Source: Bacteriovoracaceae bacterium
GTDB taxonomy: Bacteria > Bdellovibrionota > Bacteriovoracia > Bacteriovoracales > Bacteriovoracaceae
DNA length: 16,892 bases
NCBI GenBank assembly: GCA_947448095.1
Contig: CANFNN010000026.1
Location: forward strand, 1 to 16,892
Reading direction: 5' to 3'
The notes under the pieces were generated by a model that was given only the letters and a program-made list of their open reading frames with translations, made no database searches and had not been told where the DNA came from. Made by a program: the position numbers and the translations under genes. Positions 1 through 7,422 of this stretch are shown in pieces (the first letter of the stretch is position 1; every line of letters starts with the position of its first letter).

Positions 1-3000
1 AAGATTCAAAATCAAAGCCCACTCTTCGCAATCACTGGTGAAACCGGTGCAGGAAAATCGAGCATCTTAAATTCGATTGGGCTGGTTCTATACGGGAAAG
101 TTTATAAATCAAACGTGACTCAAAACGACCTTGTGACCTTAGGGGAAAAAGAAGGCCAAATTGAGTTAATCTTTCAGGCCCAAGGGAAGTATTATCTCGC
201 CTTTTGGCGCGCCAAAGTCAGAAAACAAAATGGCGAACTCTACTCAACTCCTCAACCTGCACAAAGAGAACTCTACACGCTGGAAGGCCAAAGCTTCGAA
301 TCTCCCAAGACAATTCTAACCACTCGAACCGAAGAACTTATCAATCTTGATTTTGATCAGTTTTGTAAGTGTATTATTTTAAATCAGGGAGAATTTGCAA
401 AATTTCTTTCAAGCTCCTTCACTGAAAGAAAAGAAATTCTAGAGAAACTGTACCCTGGAGAAATGCTCGAGAGTCTCTCACGGGAACTAAAAAGTGAACT
501 AGACGGACTGCAAAAGCTAAAAAATGACCTGGATATTGAATTATCTGCTCTTAAGGGGGATGGCCCACAAGGCGATGATCTCACCACACTTAAAGACAAA
601 TTAGAAGCTGACTACAAGTTACATGAGGGCTGGCTCACCATTTTAGAGTCTATGGACTATCATTTTATCAGTCTTCACTCTTATCATAAAAAGTTTTTGG
701 ATTCTCAGGCTAAAATTGAAACTCTTAAAAGTACCCTGACTAAAGAAACGAGTATTTTTAATGATTATCTAAGTGCCACGCAAATTGCGGCCGAAGGTCT
801 TCTGAATGTTCAAAAAGAGCAGGAGAACTCTCTGCCAGGTCTTCAGGAACTATTGAAAACTGAGGAAGGCCTCAGGAATACAATGGAACATAAAGAACAA
901 AACACCAAAGCGCGGGATGAATTTCAAAAACAATGTGATCAATTAGATTTAAGGCAAAACCAGCTAAAACAAAAAGTAAGCCTTTGGGATGAGAAAAATC
1001 AGCTGATGATTCAGGCGTTCATCCTTCCTATAATGGATTTAAAAAATCATCTTACATCTTTTGAAGGAATCTTTGACCTTTATGCCAAAAAAGAACTTCT
1101 GGAGCAGGAGTTAGCGACAAAAGAAGAAAGATTTAAACAACTTGAACTTCAAGGTAAAGAGGAAGCCAAGGACCTTCAAGAGGTCACTTCAAAAAAAACG
1201 TCCTTCGAAGAAGATAAAAAGTCTCTTGAACTCCTTGAGAAAAAGAAAAAAGAACTCACGAAAGCAATTGAAGAAAAACACAGAGCACGCACAAGATGGG
1301 ATGAATTAAATCTAAAACTCAATGATCTAGGGAAAGAATTAATTGAGCTCGATAAAAAAGCCATCCTTTCGGCAAGTGAGCTTGTCCAATACCAGCAAGA
1401 CCACCTCCCCATTCAAACGACGATAAAACTTCAAAACCTTTTAGATGCGGTGGAGACTTGTCTCAACCACCCAAGCTTAGAAGAAAATCAGGCGTGTCCA
1501 GTGTGTAAATCTCCTTTGAGTGATCTCTCAATTCAAGGATTACGTTCACAAATGGAAAAAACAGATTTTTCCCTCCTAAAATCAAAAGAATTGGAACTGT
1601 CTCGCCTTATCATGAAAAAAGAATCAGAAATCCTGCAAATTAAAGATAGGGGCCAGACTCTCAAAGAGGACCAATCTCAAAAGACAAAGGAGATTGAAGA
1701 CTTAAAAGAGGGAGTAAATAGAGAATTAGCGAATCCAGAAACCCTAGAAGATGAATTAAAAGAATCTCAGAAAAAAGTATGGGAGCAGGAAAAAATTCTT
1801 AAAGATGAAGAACGCTTAACTCAAGCCTTAAAGAGAACACGTGAACAATACGTGGCTTTAAAAAATGAGCTCGCTAAAAAGAGCGAATTAAAAGCGATTA
1901 CTGATGCTGAGCTCACAAGCCTTACCTCTGGTATGAGTTTCATGAAAGATCTAAATTTTGAAAGCATTACCCTTCTTAAGAATGAATCTCGAAAACTGGC
2001 CAGTCTGATTGATCATGAAGGTCAGGGAGAGAAACTGACTCAAGAAGGAAATTACCTCCAAGAAAACATCAAAGAAGCCAAATCTGGCCTCCTGAAGGTG
2101 ATTGGCCTAATTTCAGAGATTGAAATGAGAATATCAAACTTGTCGTCTACCCTGGCCAAAGAACTCAAGGGAAAAAAAGCTTCAGACCTCATAAGTGAAC
2201 TGTCTTTACGAGTAAAAGAAAAAGCCGATTCACTGAACACAAGAGAGAGAGAACTTAAATCTCAAGAACTAAAACTGAAAGAATCTCAAAGTCGCCTCTA
2301 TACTTTAGATGAATTACTCAAGGACATTGATCTTCAATTTACTAAAGAGATTCATGAACTCCGAGCATTATCAAAACCTACTCTTCCTCGTATAACTCTT
2401 GAATTAAGGACATTGGTTGAAAAACTAGAAAACCTTTCCTTAGAACTTGATAGCTCCGAAGCTCTTTTTATACCTTTGATGGACCTGATCTCGTCACAAA
2501 AGATCCTCTATAAAGAAAAAACTTCTGAACTTAAAATGAGCTTTGCATCAGTGAGAGCTCGACTTGAAGACTGGGAAAAGCGCCAAGACCGAATTACGCT
2601 TTTGCTTTTAAAGTCTCAAGATCTGACTCAAAAGCTAGATCGTCGGGCCCGTCTCTATGAGGTTTTGGGTAAAGATGAGTTGAGAACTTTTGTTCTCAGT
2701 TTGGTGGAAGAAAACCTGATCACTCAAACCAATGATGAGCTTCAAAAGCTTTGTCAGGGAAGATACGAAATAGTCCACCAGTCACGCCGGATGAAACTCA
2801 CTCCTGAGTTTTATATTTTGGATAAATTTCGCGAAGGGGGGCTGAGAAAAGTTTCAACTCTCTCTGGTGGAGAAACTTTCATGGTTTCTTTGGCGATGGC
2901 ACTCGGCCTAGCCGAGATGACCAGAGGTAAGGCAGAAATTGATACTCTATTCATCGATGAAGGCTTTGGAACTTTAGATCAGGAATCATTGGAAGATGTA

Positions 3001-3147
3001 TTGGATATGTTAAAACAAATCCAAACCCGGGGTCTCATGGTGGGAATTATTTCTCACGTTAAAGCACTTACCAATGCCTTACCAGTCAACCTTCAGGTCA
3101 CTAAAAAGCAGGACGGCACTTCAAGTGTCGCAATCCTTTATAATTAA
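1..3147 (+). CDS. sbcC: Exonuclease SbcC, ATPase/coiled-coil subunit of SbcCD (5'-partial)
   Basis: Large subunit of the SbcCD (Rad50/Mre11-type) nuclease, which opens hairpins and processes DNA ends. The frame is open from base 1, so the gene starts upstream. A GTG at 115 is internal, because the Walker A loop GETGAGKSS (37-63) lies before it. About 25 N-terminal residues are probably missing. Visible order in the 1048 codons: Walker A; long charged Lys/Glu/Leu-rich coiled coil; zinc hook CPVC (1495-1506, codons 499-502); second coiled coil; ABC signature LSGGET (2860-2877); Walker B with D-loop, TLFIDEGFG then TLDQ (about 2944-2973); and an ISH switch histidine near 3051. Length matches the roughly 1050-residue family norm. 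The partner nuclease sbcD usually lies just upstream, outside this window. It ends four bases before the convergent gene on the minus strand. Family assignment is firm. Confidence 0.95.
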   Translation, partial: KIQNQSPLFAITGETGAGKSSILNSIGLVLYGKVYKSNVTQNDLVTLGEKEGQIELIFQAQGKYYLAFWRAKVRKQNGELYSTPQPAQRELYTLEGQSFESPKTILTTRTEELINLDFDQFCKCIILNQGEFAKFLSSSFTERKEILEKLYPGEMLESLSRELKSELDGLQKLKNDLDIELSALKGDGPQGDDLTTLKDKLEADYKLHEGWLTILESMDYHFISLHSYHKKFLDSQAKIETLKSTLTKETSIFNDYLSATQIAAEGLLNVQKEQENSLPGLQELLKTEEGLRNTMEHKEQNTKARDEFQKQCDQLDLRQNQLKQKVSLWDEKNQLMIQAFILPIMDLKNHLTSFEGIFDLYAKKELLEQELATKEERFKQLELQGKEEAKDLQEVTSKKTSFEEDKKSLELLEKKKKELTKAIEEKHRARTRWDELNLKLNDLGKELIELDKKAILSASELVQYQQDHLPIQTTIKLQNLLDAVETCLNHPSLEENQACPVCKSPLSDLSIQGLRSQMEKTDFSLLKSKELELSRLIMKKESEILQIKDRGQTLKEDQSQKTKEIEDLKEGVNRELANPETLEDELKESQKKVWEQEKILKDEERLTQALKRTREQYVALKNELAKKSELKAITDAELTSLTSGMSFMKDLNFESITLLKNESRKLASLIDHEGQGEKLTQEGNYLQENIKEAKSGLLKVIGLISEIEMRISNLSSTLAKELKGKKASDLISELSLRVKEKADSLNTRERELKSQELKLKESQSRLYTLDELLKDIDLQFTKEIHELRALSKPTLPRITLELRTLVEKLENLSLELDSSEALFIPLMDLISSQKILYKEKTSELKMSFASVRARLEDWEKRQDRITLLLLKSQDLTQKLDRRARLYEVLGKDELRTFVLSLVEENLITQTNDELQKLCQGRYEIVHQSRRMKLTPEFYILDKFREGGLRKVSTLSGGETFMVSLAMALGLAEMTRGKAEIDTLFIDEGFGTLDQESLEDVLDMLKQIQTRGLMVGIISHVKALTNALPVNLQVTKKQDGTSSVAILYN

Positions 3148-3151
3148 GGTT

Positions 3152-3559
3152 CTATTTTGACTTGAGTGAACATGTGCCATCTTGCAGGCAATCTAACTGA
3201 ATACCAAGAGAGCGCAGGGTTCTGGTAAAAAACCCAGGCAGTTTATCAAGCGTAATGCAAGAGACGCCGTTATGAAAAATCTCGTTGATCCTTCCAGAGT
3301 TTCCATATTGGTCAACAATCCTCTTTCCTACACAAATATTTTCGACACATCGGTACCCCTTACCTAATGAGGTAATCGGACGAATGTAGCTATTATCAGG
3401 ATAGGCATCGAGAATGATCTCGATCGTTTGATTAGAATAGAGGCGTAGCACGTCACCTGTGTTGCCATAATGATCCACAACTCTATCGCCTGGTCGAAAT
3501 GAAACACCAAAAGCAGAAGAAACGAACAAAGAAAAAAAGAGTAAACTGAAAAATTTCAA
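3152..3559 (-). CDS. Secreted protein of two tandem repeats, unknown function (TTG start)
   Basis: I do not recognise a named family. The longest frame opens at 3631, but I prefer TTG at 3559. It has a GAGG ribosome site at 3568-3571, eight bases upstream, and gives a clean signal peptide (MKFFSLLFFSLFVSSAFG) followed by a 117-residue mature protein. The mature part is two similar units, residues 24-77 and 78-131. Each begins G-x-R-[VI]-V-D-x-Y-G-N-[TS]-G, continues with L-D and P, reaches a shared S-L-G, and closes with a paired-cysteine turn (CVENIC; CLQDGTC). The duplicated beta-rich look suggests a small exported or periplasmic protein, possibly with a disulfide in each repeat; this is inference. 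It sits 19 bases after the stop of a 30-codon microprotein frame and may share its transcript. Real gene: likely. Function: unknown. Confidence 0.7.
   Translation of the reverse strand: MKFFSLLFFSLFVSSAFGVSFRPGDRVVDHYGNTGDVLRLYSNQTIEIILDAYPDNSYIRPITSLGKGYRCVENICVGKRIVDQYGNSGRINEIFHNGVSCITLDKLPGFFTRTLRSLGIQLDCLQDGTCSLKSK
3167..3490 (-). repeat. Two ~54-residue protein repeats within the secreted protein
   Basis: Unit 1 is encoded by 3490-3329 and unit 2 by 3328-3167. Aligned residues include G, R, V-D, Y-G-N, G, an L-D pair, P, R, S-L-G and flanking cysteines, with a one-residue offset after the proline. The repeat is at protein level; the DNA of the two units has diverged, so this is an old duplication. 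Confidence 0.6.
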
Positions 3560-3578
3560 GAGATGATCCTCAAAACAA

Positions 3579-3671
3579 TTAATTAAAAATCTTCGCTGCT
3601 GCAAGCGAGAAGAGAAAAAGCAAAATCCCAATAACGACGGGGGTTATAACTGCATATTTGTTCTTATTCAT
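3579..3671 (-). CDS. Putative 30-residue single-pass membrane microprotein
   Basis: An ATG at 3671 opens 30 codons ending in TAA at 3579-3581. The product has a short charged N-terminus (MNKNK), then an unbroken hydrophobic stretch from Y6 to A26, and ends KIFN. That is the composition of a single transmembrane helix with the positive residues probably on the cytoplasmic side. No Shine-Dalgarno is obvious, but a TTGAAT / TAATCT promoter-like pair lies directly upstream, so a leaderless start is possible. The stop is 19 bases before the TTG start of the repeat protein. This frame overlaps the N-terminal extension that the longest reading of the repeat gene would have; only one of the two readings can be right, and the GAGG site favours this one. 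Function unknown, and chance occurrence cannot be excluded. Confidence 0.45.
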   Translation of the reverse strand: MNKNKYAVITPVVIGILLFLFSLAAAKIFN

Positions 3672-3677
3672 CCCGCT

Positions 3678-3705
3678 AGATTAAGCTAAAACGATATAAA
3701 TTCAA
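3678..3705 (-). promoter_or_regulatory. Candidate sigma70 promoter for the microprotein / repeat-protein genes
   Basis: On the minus strand TTGAAT (3705-3700) and TAATCT (3683-3678) are 16 bases apart. Six bases separate the -10 from the ATG at 3671, so transcription would begin at or next to the start codon. Consensus match is moderate and nothing but sequence supports it. Confidence 0.35.
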
Positions 3706-3728
3706 TGTCTACGATGGGTAAATGTCTA
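3704..3728. repeat. Direct repeat of AATGTCTA, 17-base period
   Basis: AATGTCTA occurs at 3704-3711 and again at 3721-3728, with nine bases between copies, in the gap between the eight-cysteine protein gene and the microprotein. One copy touches the candidate -35. The spacing of about one and a half helix turns could suit a regulator site, but two 8-base copies in an AT-rich gap could be chance. Confidence 0.3.
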
Positions 3729-3743
3729 ACAAAAGCTAGCAGT

Positions 3744-4229
3744 CTAGTTAAGATTTTCTGAACATGCTTTCAAAATAGCTGGAGTCATTTTATCCATTGT
3801 TTTGTCTGCTACGCAAAAACAAAAAGCATTCAAGGATCTGAGGCCCATATTATTGACTTGTTTTTGCGAAGCCGTCTGCATGCAAGTGCCAAAAGTCTGA
3901 ACCCATTTTGCAGGATTTAAATTTTGAAAAGGAGCAAATTTAAGCAGGTCTTTTTTCCCTTCCGTAAAAAAACGCTCACAAGCATCTTTTGATCTAAAGT
4001 AAGGAAAAATTTTTCCATCTGGGCACTTGAAAAAGCTGCCTATCACAATACGAGTAGCATCTCTTAAATAGTCACAATCTTTCCCATATTGGCTTCGCAA
4101 GTGGGCGTTCACATCATCCACAGTTGTCTTCGTTTCTACGCAGATAAGCTTCTCATTTCTTTCCCAAAGGTTTTGGGCCAAAGAGGTTTCAGCGTAAAAA
4201 AAAGTGGCAAGCATTAAGAAAACTTTCAT
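3744..4229 (-). CDS. Secreted eight-cysteine protein, unknown function
   Basis: The 161-residue product begins with a short signal peptide (MKVFLMLATFFYAETSLA, likely cleaved before QN). The mature part carries eight cysteines at about 30, 52, 69, 84, 116, 137, 139 and 156. The even number and exported location suggest up to four disulfides. A C-F-C pair precedes a predicted helical tail rich in K, M and A. I recognise no catalytic motif or named family. The start codon overlaps the stop of the upstream lipoprotein gene by four bases (ATGA, 4226-4229), so translation is likely coupled. It is the third member of a chain led by the CAP-domain lipoprotein, and all three are exported. Sure of the gene, not of the role. 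Confidence 0.75.
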   Translation of the reverse strand: MKVFLMLATFFYAETSLAQNLWERNEKLICVETKTTVDDVNAHLRSQYGKDCDYLRDATRIVIGSFFKCPDGKIFPYFRSKDACERFFTEGKKDLLKFAPFQNLNPAKWVQTFGTCMQTASQKQVNNMGLRSLNAFCFCVADKTMDKMTPAILKACSENLN

Positions 4230-4642
4230 TTCGCTTCAACTTTGATGTGGATCACTCGGTTTGAATGAACTTTAGACTGCACGTACAAACAGTTGGTGGT
4301 GCCAGAGGAAATACCTGAAAGGTCACTGATTAAATTAAGGCTACTTGTTTGAGGGCCAAGATTAGTTTGATAAATGGCATCTCCCTCTCTTAGACCAATC
4401 AAATAGTAAATTGAATCCTCAGGCATATTGGAAAAACGCCAGATACTCTTTCCACTCTCCTGACTGTGCTCCTCACGGATTTTGGCGTCACTTAAAAAAT
4501 GGGAGACATTGCCTTGAATAAGGTCCGCCTGTTTTTGAGTCAACACAATATAATCTGTGGCTTCCGGGCAAATCGGTTGCATTGGTTTTGAGGCACAAGA
4601 AATAAAAAAGGATAGAATGAAGAGAGCGGTAAAAGGTTTCAT
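4226..4642 (-). CDS. Lipoprotein with a PDZ-like (GspC-C-type) segment
   Basis: This 138-residue protein has a lipoprotein signal (MKPFTALFILSFFISC) with the acylated cysteine at position 16. The rest is short. From about residue 68 the pattern of an IYYLIGLREGDAIYQTN block, a serine/leucine linker, a leucine-rich helix (SLNLISDLSG), a strand (CLYVQSKV) and a final strand (VIHIKVEA) resembles the PDZ-like domain at the C-terminus of GspC type II secretion proteins, where G-L-x-x-G-D-x-I is the hallmark. The resemblance is pattern-based and not certain. A second cysteine pair (C25, C118) could form a disulfide. Both ends overlap neighbours by ATGA. It is probably an outer-membrane or periplasmic lipoprotein made together with the CAP-domain protein and the cysteine-rich protein. 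No direct evidence links it to a secretion system here. Confidence 0.75.
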   Translation of the reverse strand: MKPFTALFILSFFISCASKPMQPICPEATDYIVLTQKQADLIQGNVSHFLSDAKIREEHSQESGKSIWRFSNMPEDSIYYLIGLREGDAIYQTNLGPQTSSLNLISDLSGISSGTTNCLYVQSKVHSNRVIHIKVEAK

Positions 4643-5142
4643 TGAATTTCAACAAACATCTGAGTCCAATAAATCGACCCCTTGTCATCCTGAGAAATTC
4701 CAAGAGCAGTATGGGTATAGAAAGGATTTTCAATTTCTTGTCTGTGTTCGGGCGACTTAAGCCAGGCCTGCAGAAGAAGTTTTATGTTCTTTTGCTTCAT
4801 TCCTACAATTTCACCACAGTTATTCACATCACCTAGACGACTTTCTAGACGACGACATCTAGAGGCAAAACCAAGATGGCCGAAAGGCCTTGAGTGAATC
4901 GCCATGCTAAAAGAATGGGCCTTTGCCACTTCCTCAATATAGGAATGGTAAATCAGCGGGGTAAGTCCTAATCCGATGCGATGATTATTGACTAGGATTA
5001 AGTAATCCTGATTGAGATGAAACGTATCGACTTCCTGAGATTCTTGTTGGGTGGACGTATGAGATGTTTTCTTTTTAACAAAGCCCCGGCCACAAGAAGT
5101 GACAAGACTCAAAAGAATCACGAGTAAAAACATTTTAATCAT
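4639..5142 (-). CDS. CAP (SCP/PR-1, YkwD-like) domain lipoprotein
   Basis: The 167-residue product has a lipoprotein signal ending LVTSC (Cys17), then a Lys/Ser/Thr-rich linker, then a bacterial CAP domain from about residue 44 to the end. Visible family features are a helix with LVNNHRIGLGLTPL, a helix ending EVAKAHSFSMA (His76), FGHLGFASR (His89), NCGEIVG (Glu111), SPEHR (His133) and a final GSIYWTQMF strand. His/Glu residues at these places line the CAP cavity in known members, some of which bind lipids or metal ions. The domain is about the normal length, so the gene looks complete. The start ATG at 5142 has no clear Shine-Dalgarno. A TTGACA -35 lies upstream, and a second Met three codons in is possible. 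First gene of a three-gene chain of exported proteins; biochemical role unknown. Confidence 0.85.
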   Translation of the reverse strand: MIKMFLLVILLSLVTSCGRGFVKKKTSHTSTQQESQEVDTFHLNQDYLILVNNHRIGLGLTPLIYHSYIEEVAKAHSFSMAIHSRPFGHLGFASRCRRLESRLGDVNNCGEIVGMKQKNIKLLLQAWLKSPEHRQEIENPFYTHTALGISQDDKGSIYWTQMFVEIQ

Positions 5143-5148
5143 TTCTTA

Positions 5149-5177
5149 ATTCTTTCTAGTCGAGAAAGATGTGTCAA
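5149..5177 (-). promoter_or_regulatory. Candidate promoter of the CAP-lipoprotein operon
   Basis: A perfect TTGACA (minus strand, 5177-5172) lies 17 bases from AAGAAT (5154-5149), a four-of-six -10. Only six bases separate the -10 from the ATG at 5142, so the transcript may be nearly or wholly leaderless. This 125-base gap (5143-5267) also separates the divergent metallopeptidase genes; I find no convincing promoter on the plus strand. Confidence 0.4.
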
Positions 5178-5267
5178 AAGCAGAGCGTCAACTGTAAGAG
5201 AAGTTCAGTTAAATTAGGTATTCAGCAGGTTTTTTTCTCCTCTACACTATCTCTACAAGGATGGTTT

Positions 5268-6494
5268 ATGCACTCACTTCTAATAGTCTTAGGTTTACTC
5301 GTCTCGGCCACAAGCTTTGCTCTGCCTCATTTAGACTTAGAAATGAGCTCCGAAGAATATCGCCTTCACTTAAAAGATCTTTCTCAAAAAAAATCACTCG
5401 GTCCGGATGATCCTTCAATTGCTGCCTCAATCAAGCTCGGGGAGCGATTAAGCCAGTGGATTGCAAAAATCAATTCCTCTCGTCCCACTGATTCTGCCAT
5501 TCGCTTAACCTCGGCCCTCACTCGTCGTGGCGTGCCGATAGCAGCGCCCAGCATTTACTCTCCCTCAATCATCAAGGCCGGTGCAGAAAAGATTTTGGCA
5601 GATTTTCCACAAGCCATGAGGTCGGTGATCACTTCCGATGAGGAGCTTCCGGCAACGACTGGAATTGATGATGAGACCTTTATCAAAAATGCTCGTTTAC
5701 TAGATAGAAACTATCAAAGTGCTGCTCGCTACAAATCAGTAAATGCTTACCGAATGGAATACGTCGCAGCGGCTTCTGAAGATGTTCGAGGCTATTACTA
5801 CTTAACTCAAAACAAGATCGGAAAAGAAGAACTAAAAGAAGTAACTTCGATTTCAGAGGATCAGGTCAATCCTATAAAGGATGCCCTGAGTAAGATCTGT
5901 TTAAATGCTCATTCAGATACGCTTGAGAACTGTCGTAAAAAAGTAGAATCTGCGTTTTCTAAAAACTCACTCGCAAACTTTTACTCCAAATATTTCCCAG
6001 GAGCAGAAAAAAACTGGAATAAATTTTTCCTCATCCCTGCTAATGGTCGCCGATCAGATGTCCAGTGGACTGATGCCATAATGACCGTTCCTTTCAACAC
6101 CCCTTCAATTGCTAAATTTCTTCCCTACCTTCAGGACAATATTGAAGATGAGTTTCGTTTTGGTAACTGGAATTTAAAAATGAATTTCGGAACTTTCAAC
6201 GATGGGCCAAGGCTAGTGTTTCAGGCCGGAGTCGTTCCCCATGTTGATGGTCTCGGTGGGAATCAAATTGTCATGGATTCAAATCAACCGATTGAAGAGT
6301 ACGAATCAAAATGGACCATCCGGCATGAATATGGTCACGTCTTAGGACTTCCCGATTGCTATCATGAATTCTATGACACGAACCTTGAGGCTTACGTCAA
6401 TTATCAACTCGATACAACTGATCTCATGTGTAGCCGTGCCGGCAACATGAAAGAACGTATATACACTGAACTTAAAAAGGCTTACGGTAAATAA
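5268..6494 (+). CDS. Secreted metzincin-type zinc metallopeptidase (HExxHxxGxxD)
   Basis: The frame is open from 5169, but ATG at 5268 is preferred: AAGG at 5257-5260 precedes it, and it yields a signal peptide MHSLLIVLGLLVSATSFA in a 408-residue product. The zinc motif is HEYGHVLGLPD, His353, Glu354, His357 and Asp363. That is the metzincin HExxHxxGxxH/D pattern with Asp as third ligand, as in snapalysins. A DLMCS Met-turn follows (Met387), which agrees with the metzincin fold. The long N-terminal portion (about residues 19-330) has no motif I recognise; it could be a propeptide or accessory domain. The stop overlaps the next start by one base (TAATG, 6494), so the aminopeptidase gene is translationally coupled. 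Probably exported to the periplasm or outside for protein degradation; the substrate cannot be told. Confidence 0.85.
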   Translation: MHSLLIVLGLLVSATSFALPHLDLEMSSEEYRLHLKDLSQKKSLGPDDPSIAASIKLGERLSQWIAKINSSRPTDSAIRLTSALTRRGVPIAAPSIYSPSIIKAGAEKILADFPQAMRSVITSDEELPATTGIDDETFIKNARLLDRNYQSAARYKSVNAYRMEYVAAASEDVRGYYYLTQNKIGKEELKEVTSISEDQVNPIKDALSKICLNAHSDTLENCRKKVESAFSKNSLANFYSKYFPGAEKNWNKFFLIPANGRRSDVQWTDAIMTVPFNTPSIAKFLPYLQDNIEDEFRFGNWNLKMNFGTFNDGPRLVFQAGVVPHVDGLGGNQIVMDSNQPIEEYESKWTIRHEYGHVLGLPDCYHEFYDTNLEAYVNYQLDTTDLMCSRAGNMKERIYTELKKAYGK

Positions 6495-7414
6495 TGAAAA
6501 ATCTCATCCTTGCGACTCTTTTACTTGCTTCAAATGCTTTCGCTCACGAAGAGCATGATTGGAGACAAGATTACATGGCGTATCTCTCAGTTCAGTATGA
6601 CTTGCCAATGAGCTACGAGAAAACGACCAAAACTCAATTCGCAACCAAACGTTTGGATATGGCCTTCTTCAAACAGAAGCTCATTACTCTTTCAAGCACA
6701 ACTGATAGACGCACAACTGATAATCTTGATATTGCTCGCCAGTTTTTAAAATCAGAATATGAAAAAATTGGTTTTGAAGTACGTTTTGAAAACTTTGGAG
6801 GCGGATCAAATTTCGTCGCTGAAAAGAAGGGAGCCACTTCACCAGAAAAAGTCTTAATTCTTTCTTCTCACATCGACTCAGTTAGATGCAAAGGGGCCAA
6901 TGACAACGGAACAGGGACTATTGGTCTATTAACCGTGGCACAAGAACTTGCCAAAAATAACTATGCCTATACAGTTCGAGTTGTCGGTTTTGATAAAGAA
7001 GAAACTGGTCTAGTTGGATCTGATGCCTACGTGGCCTCTCTCCAGTCAAAAGCCAACATCATTGGAAACATCAATTTTGAGATGATGGGTTTTAATTCTC
7101 GTAAAGATGGAAGCTTCCACGTGATTGATTGCCAAAAGGCAACTTCAGTTGCTCTGACCAATGAAATCAGATCTTCTATTGCAAATCTTGGTCTTCCCCT
7201 CACGATTGTCAAGGCCTGCACAGACAGAAGTGATCATGCATCTTTTTGGCGCCATGACCTTCCTGCAGTGGTGATTTCAGAGAATTTTTTTGGTGGTGAT
7301 GCGGATCCTTGCTATCACGCTAAATGCGATATCGTGGATGAGCGTCTAGATTACGGCTACATGGGTAATATTCTAGAAGCTGTCTTAGATGCTTCTGAAC
7401 ATCTGCTGAAATAA
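6494..7414 (+). CDS. Secreted M28-family zinc aminopeptidase / peptidase
   Basis: A 306-residue co-catalytic zinc exopeptidase with a signal peptide (MKNLILATLLLASNAFA). Ligand motifs appear in M28 order: SSHIDS (His126), ANDNGTG (bridging Asp137), DKEETGLVGS (catalytic Glu169 and ligand Glu170), INFEMMG (Glu196), and DPCYHAKCD (His275). Position 196 is usually Asp in well-studied members, but Glu variants are, as I recall, frequent in bacterial M28 proteins, so activity is plausible. Length is normal for a single-domain M28 enzyme, so no PA domain. Two CxxxC-like cysteine groups near the C-terminus fit an exported protein. The ATG overlaps the upstream stop (TAATG). Together with that peptidase this could form an endo- plus exo-peptidase pair supplying amino acids. 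Family is firm; exact substrate is not. Confidence 0.9.
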   Translation: MKNLILATLLLASNAFAHEEHDWRQDYMAYLSVQYDLPMSYEKTTKTQFATKRLDMAFFKQKLITLSSTTDRRTTDNLDIARQFLKSEYEKIGFEVRFENFGGGSNFVAEKKGATSPEKVLILSSHIDSVRCKGANDNGTGTIGLLTVAQELAKNNYAYTVRVVGFDKEETGLVGSDAYVASLQSKANIIGNINFEMMGFNSRKDGSFHVIDCQKATSVALTNEIRSSIANLGLPLTIVKACTDRSDHASFWRHDLPAVVISENFFGGDADPCYHAKCDIVDERLDYGYMGNILEAVLDASEHLLK

Positions 7415-7422
7415 ATTTCCCT

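Noticed and set aside
115..117. GTG as the start of the SbcC gene
   Set aside because: The same frame is open back to base 1 and contains the Walker A loop at 37-63, so 115 is internal.
3560..3631. Longer N-terminus for the repeat protein starting at 3631
   Set aside because: It destroys the signal-peptide pattern and overlaps the microprotein frame; TTG 3559 has a good GAGG site.
3733..3748. CTAG-ACTG-CTAG hairpin after the eight-Cys gene as an intrinsic terminator
   Set aside because: Only four base pairs, interrupted by a mismatch, with a broken T-run; too weak to call.
4488..4836. Several small frames on both strands within the lipoprotein genes
   Set aside because: They overlap genes with signal peptides and ATGA coupling; no ribosome sites or motifs.
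5169..5267. 33 extra residues at the start of the metzincin gene
   Set aside because: No ribosome site there, and the signal peptide begins at ATG 5268, which has AAGG upstream.
5143..5267. Plus-strand promoter with TTCAGC / TACACT ahead of the metzincin gene
   Set aside because: Three-of-six -35 with 16-base spacing is too weak to list as a feature.
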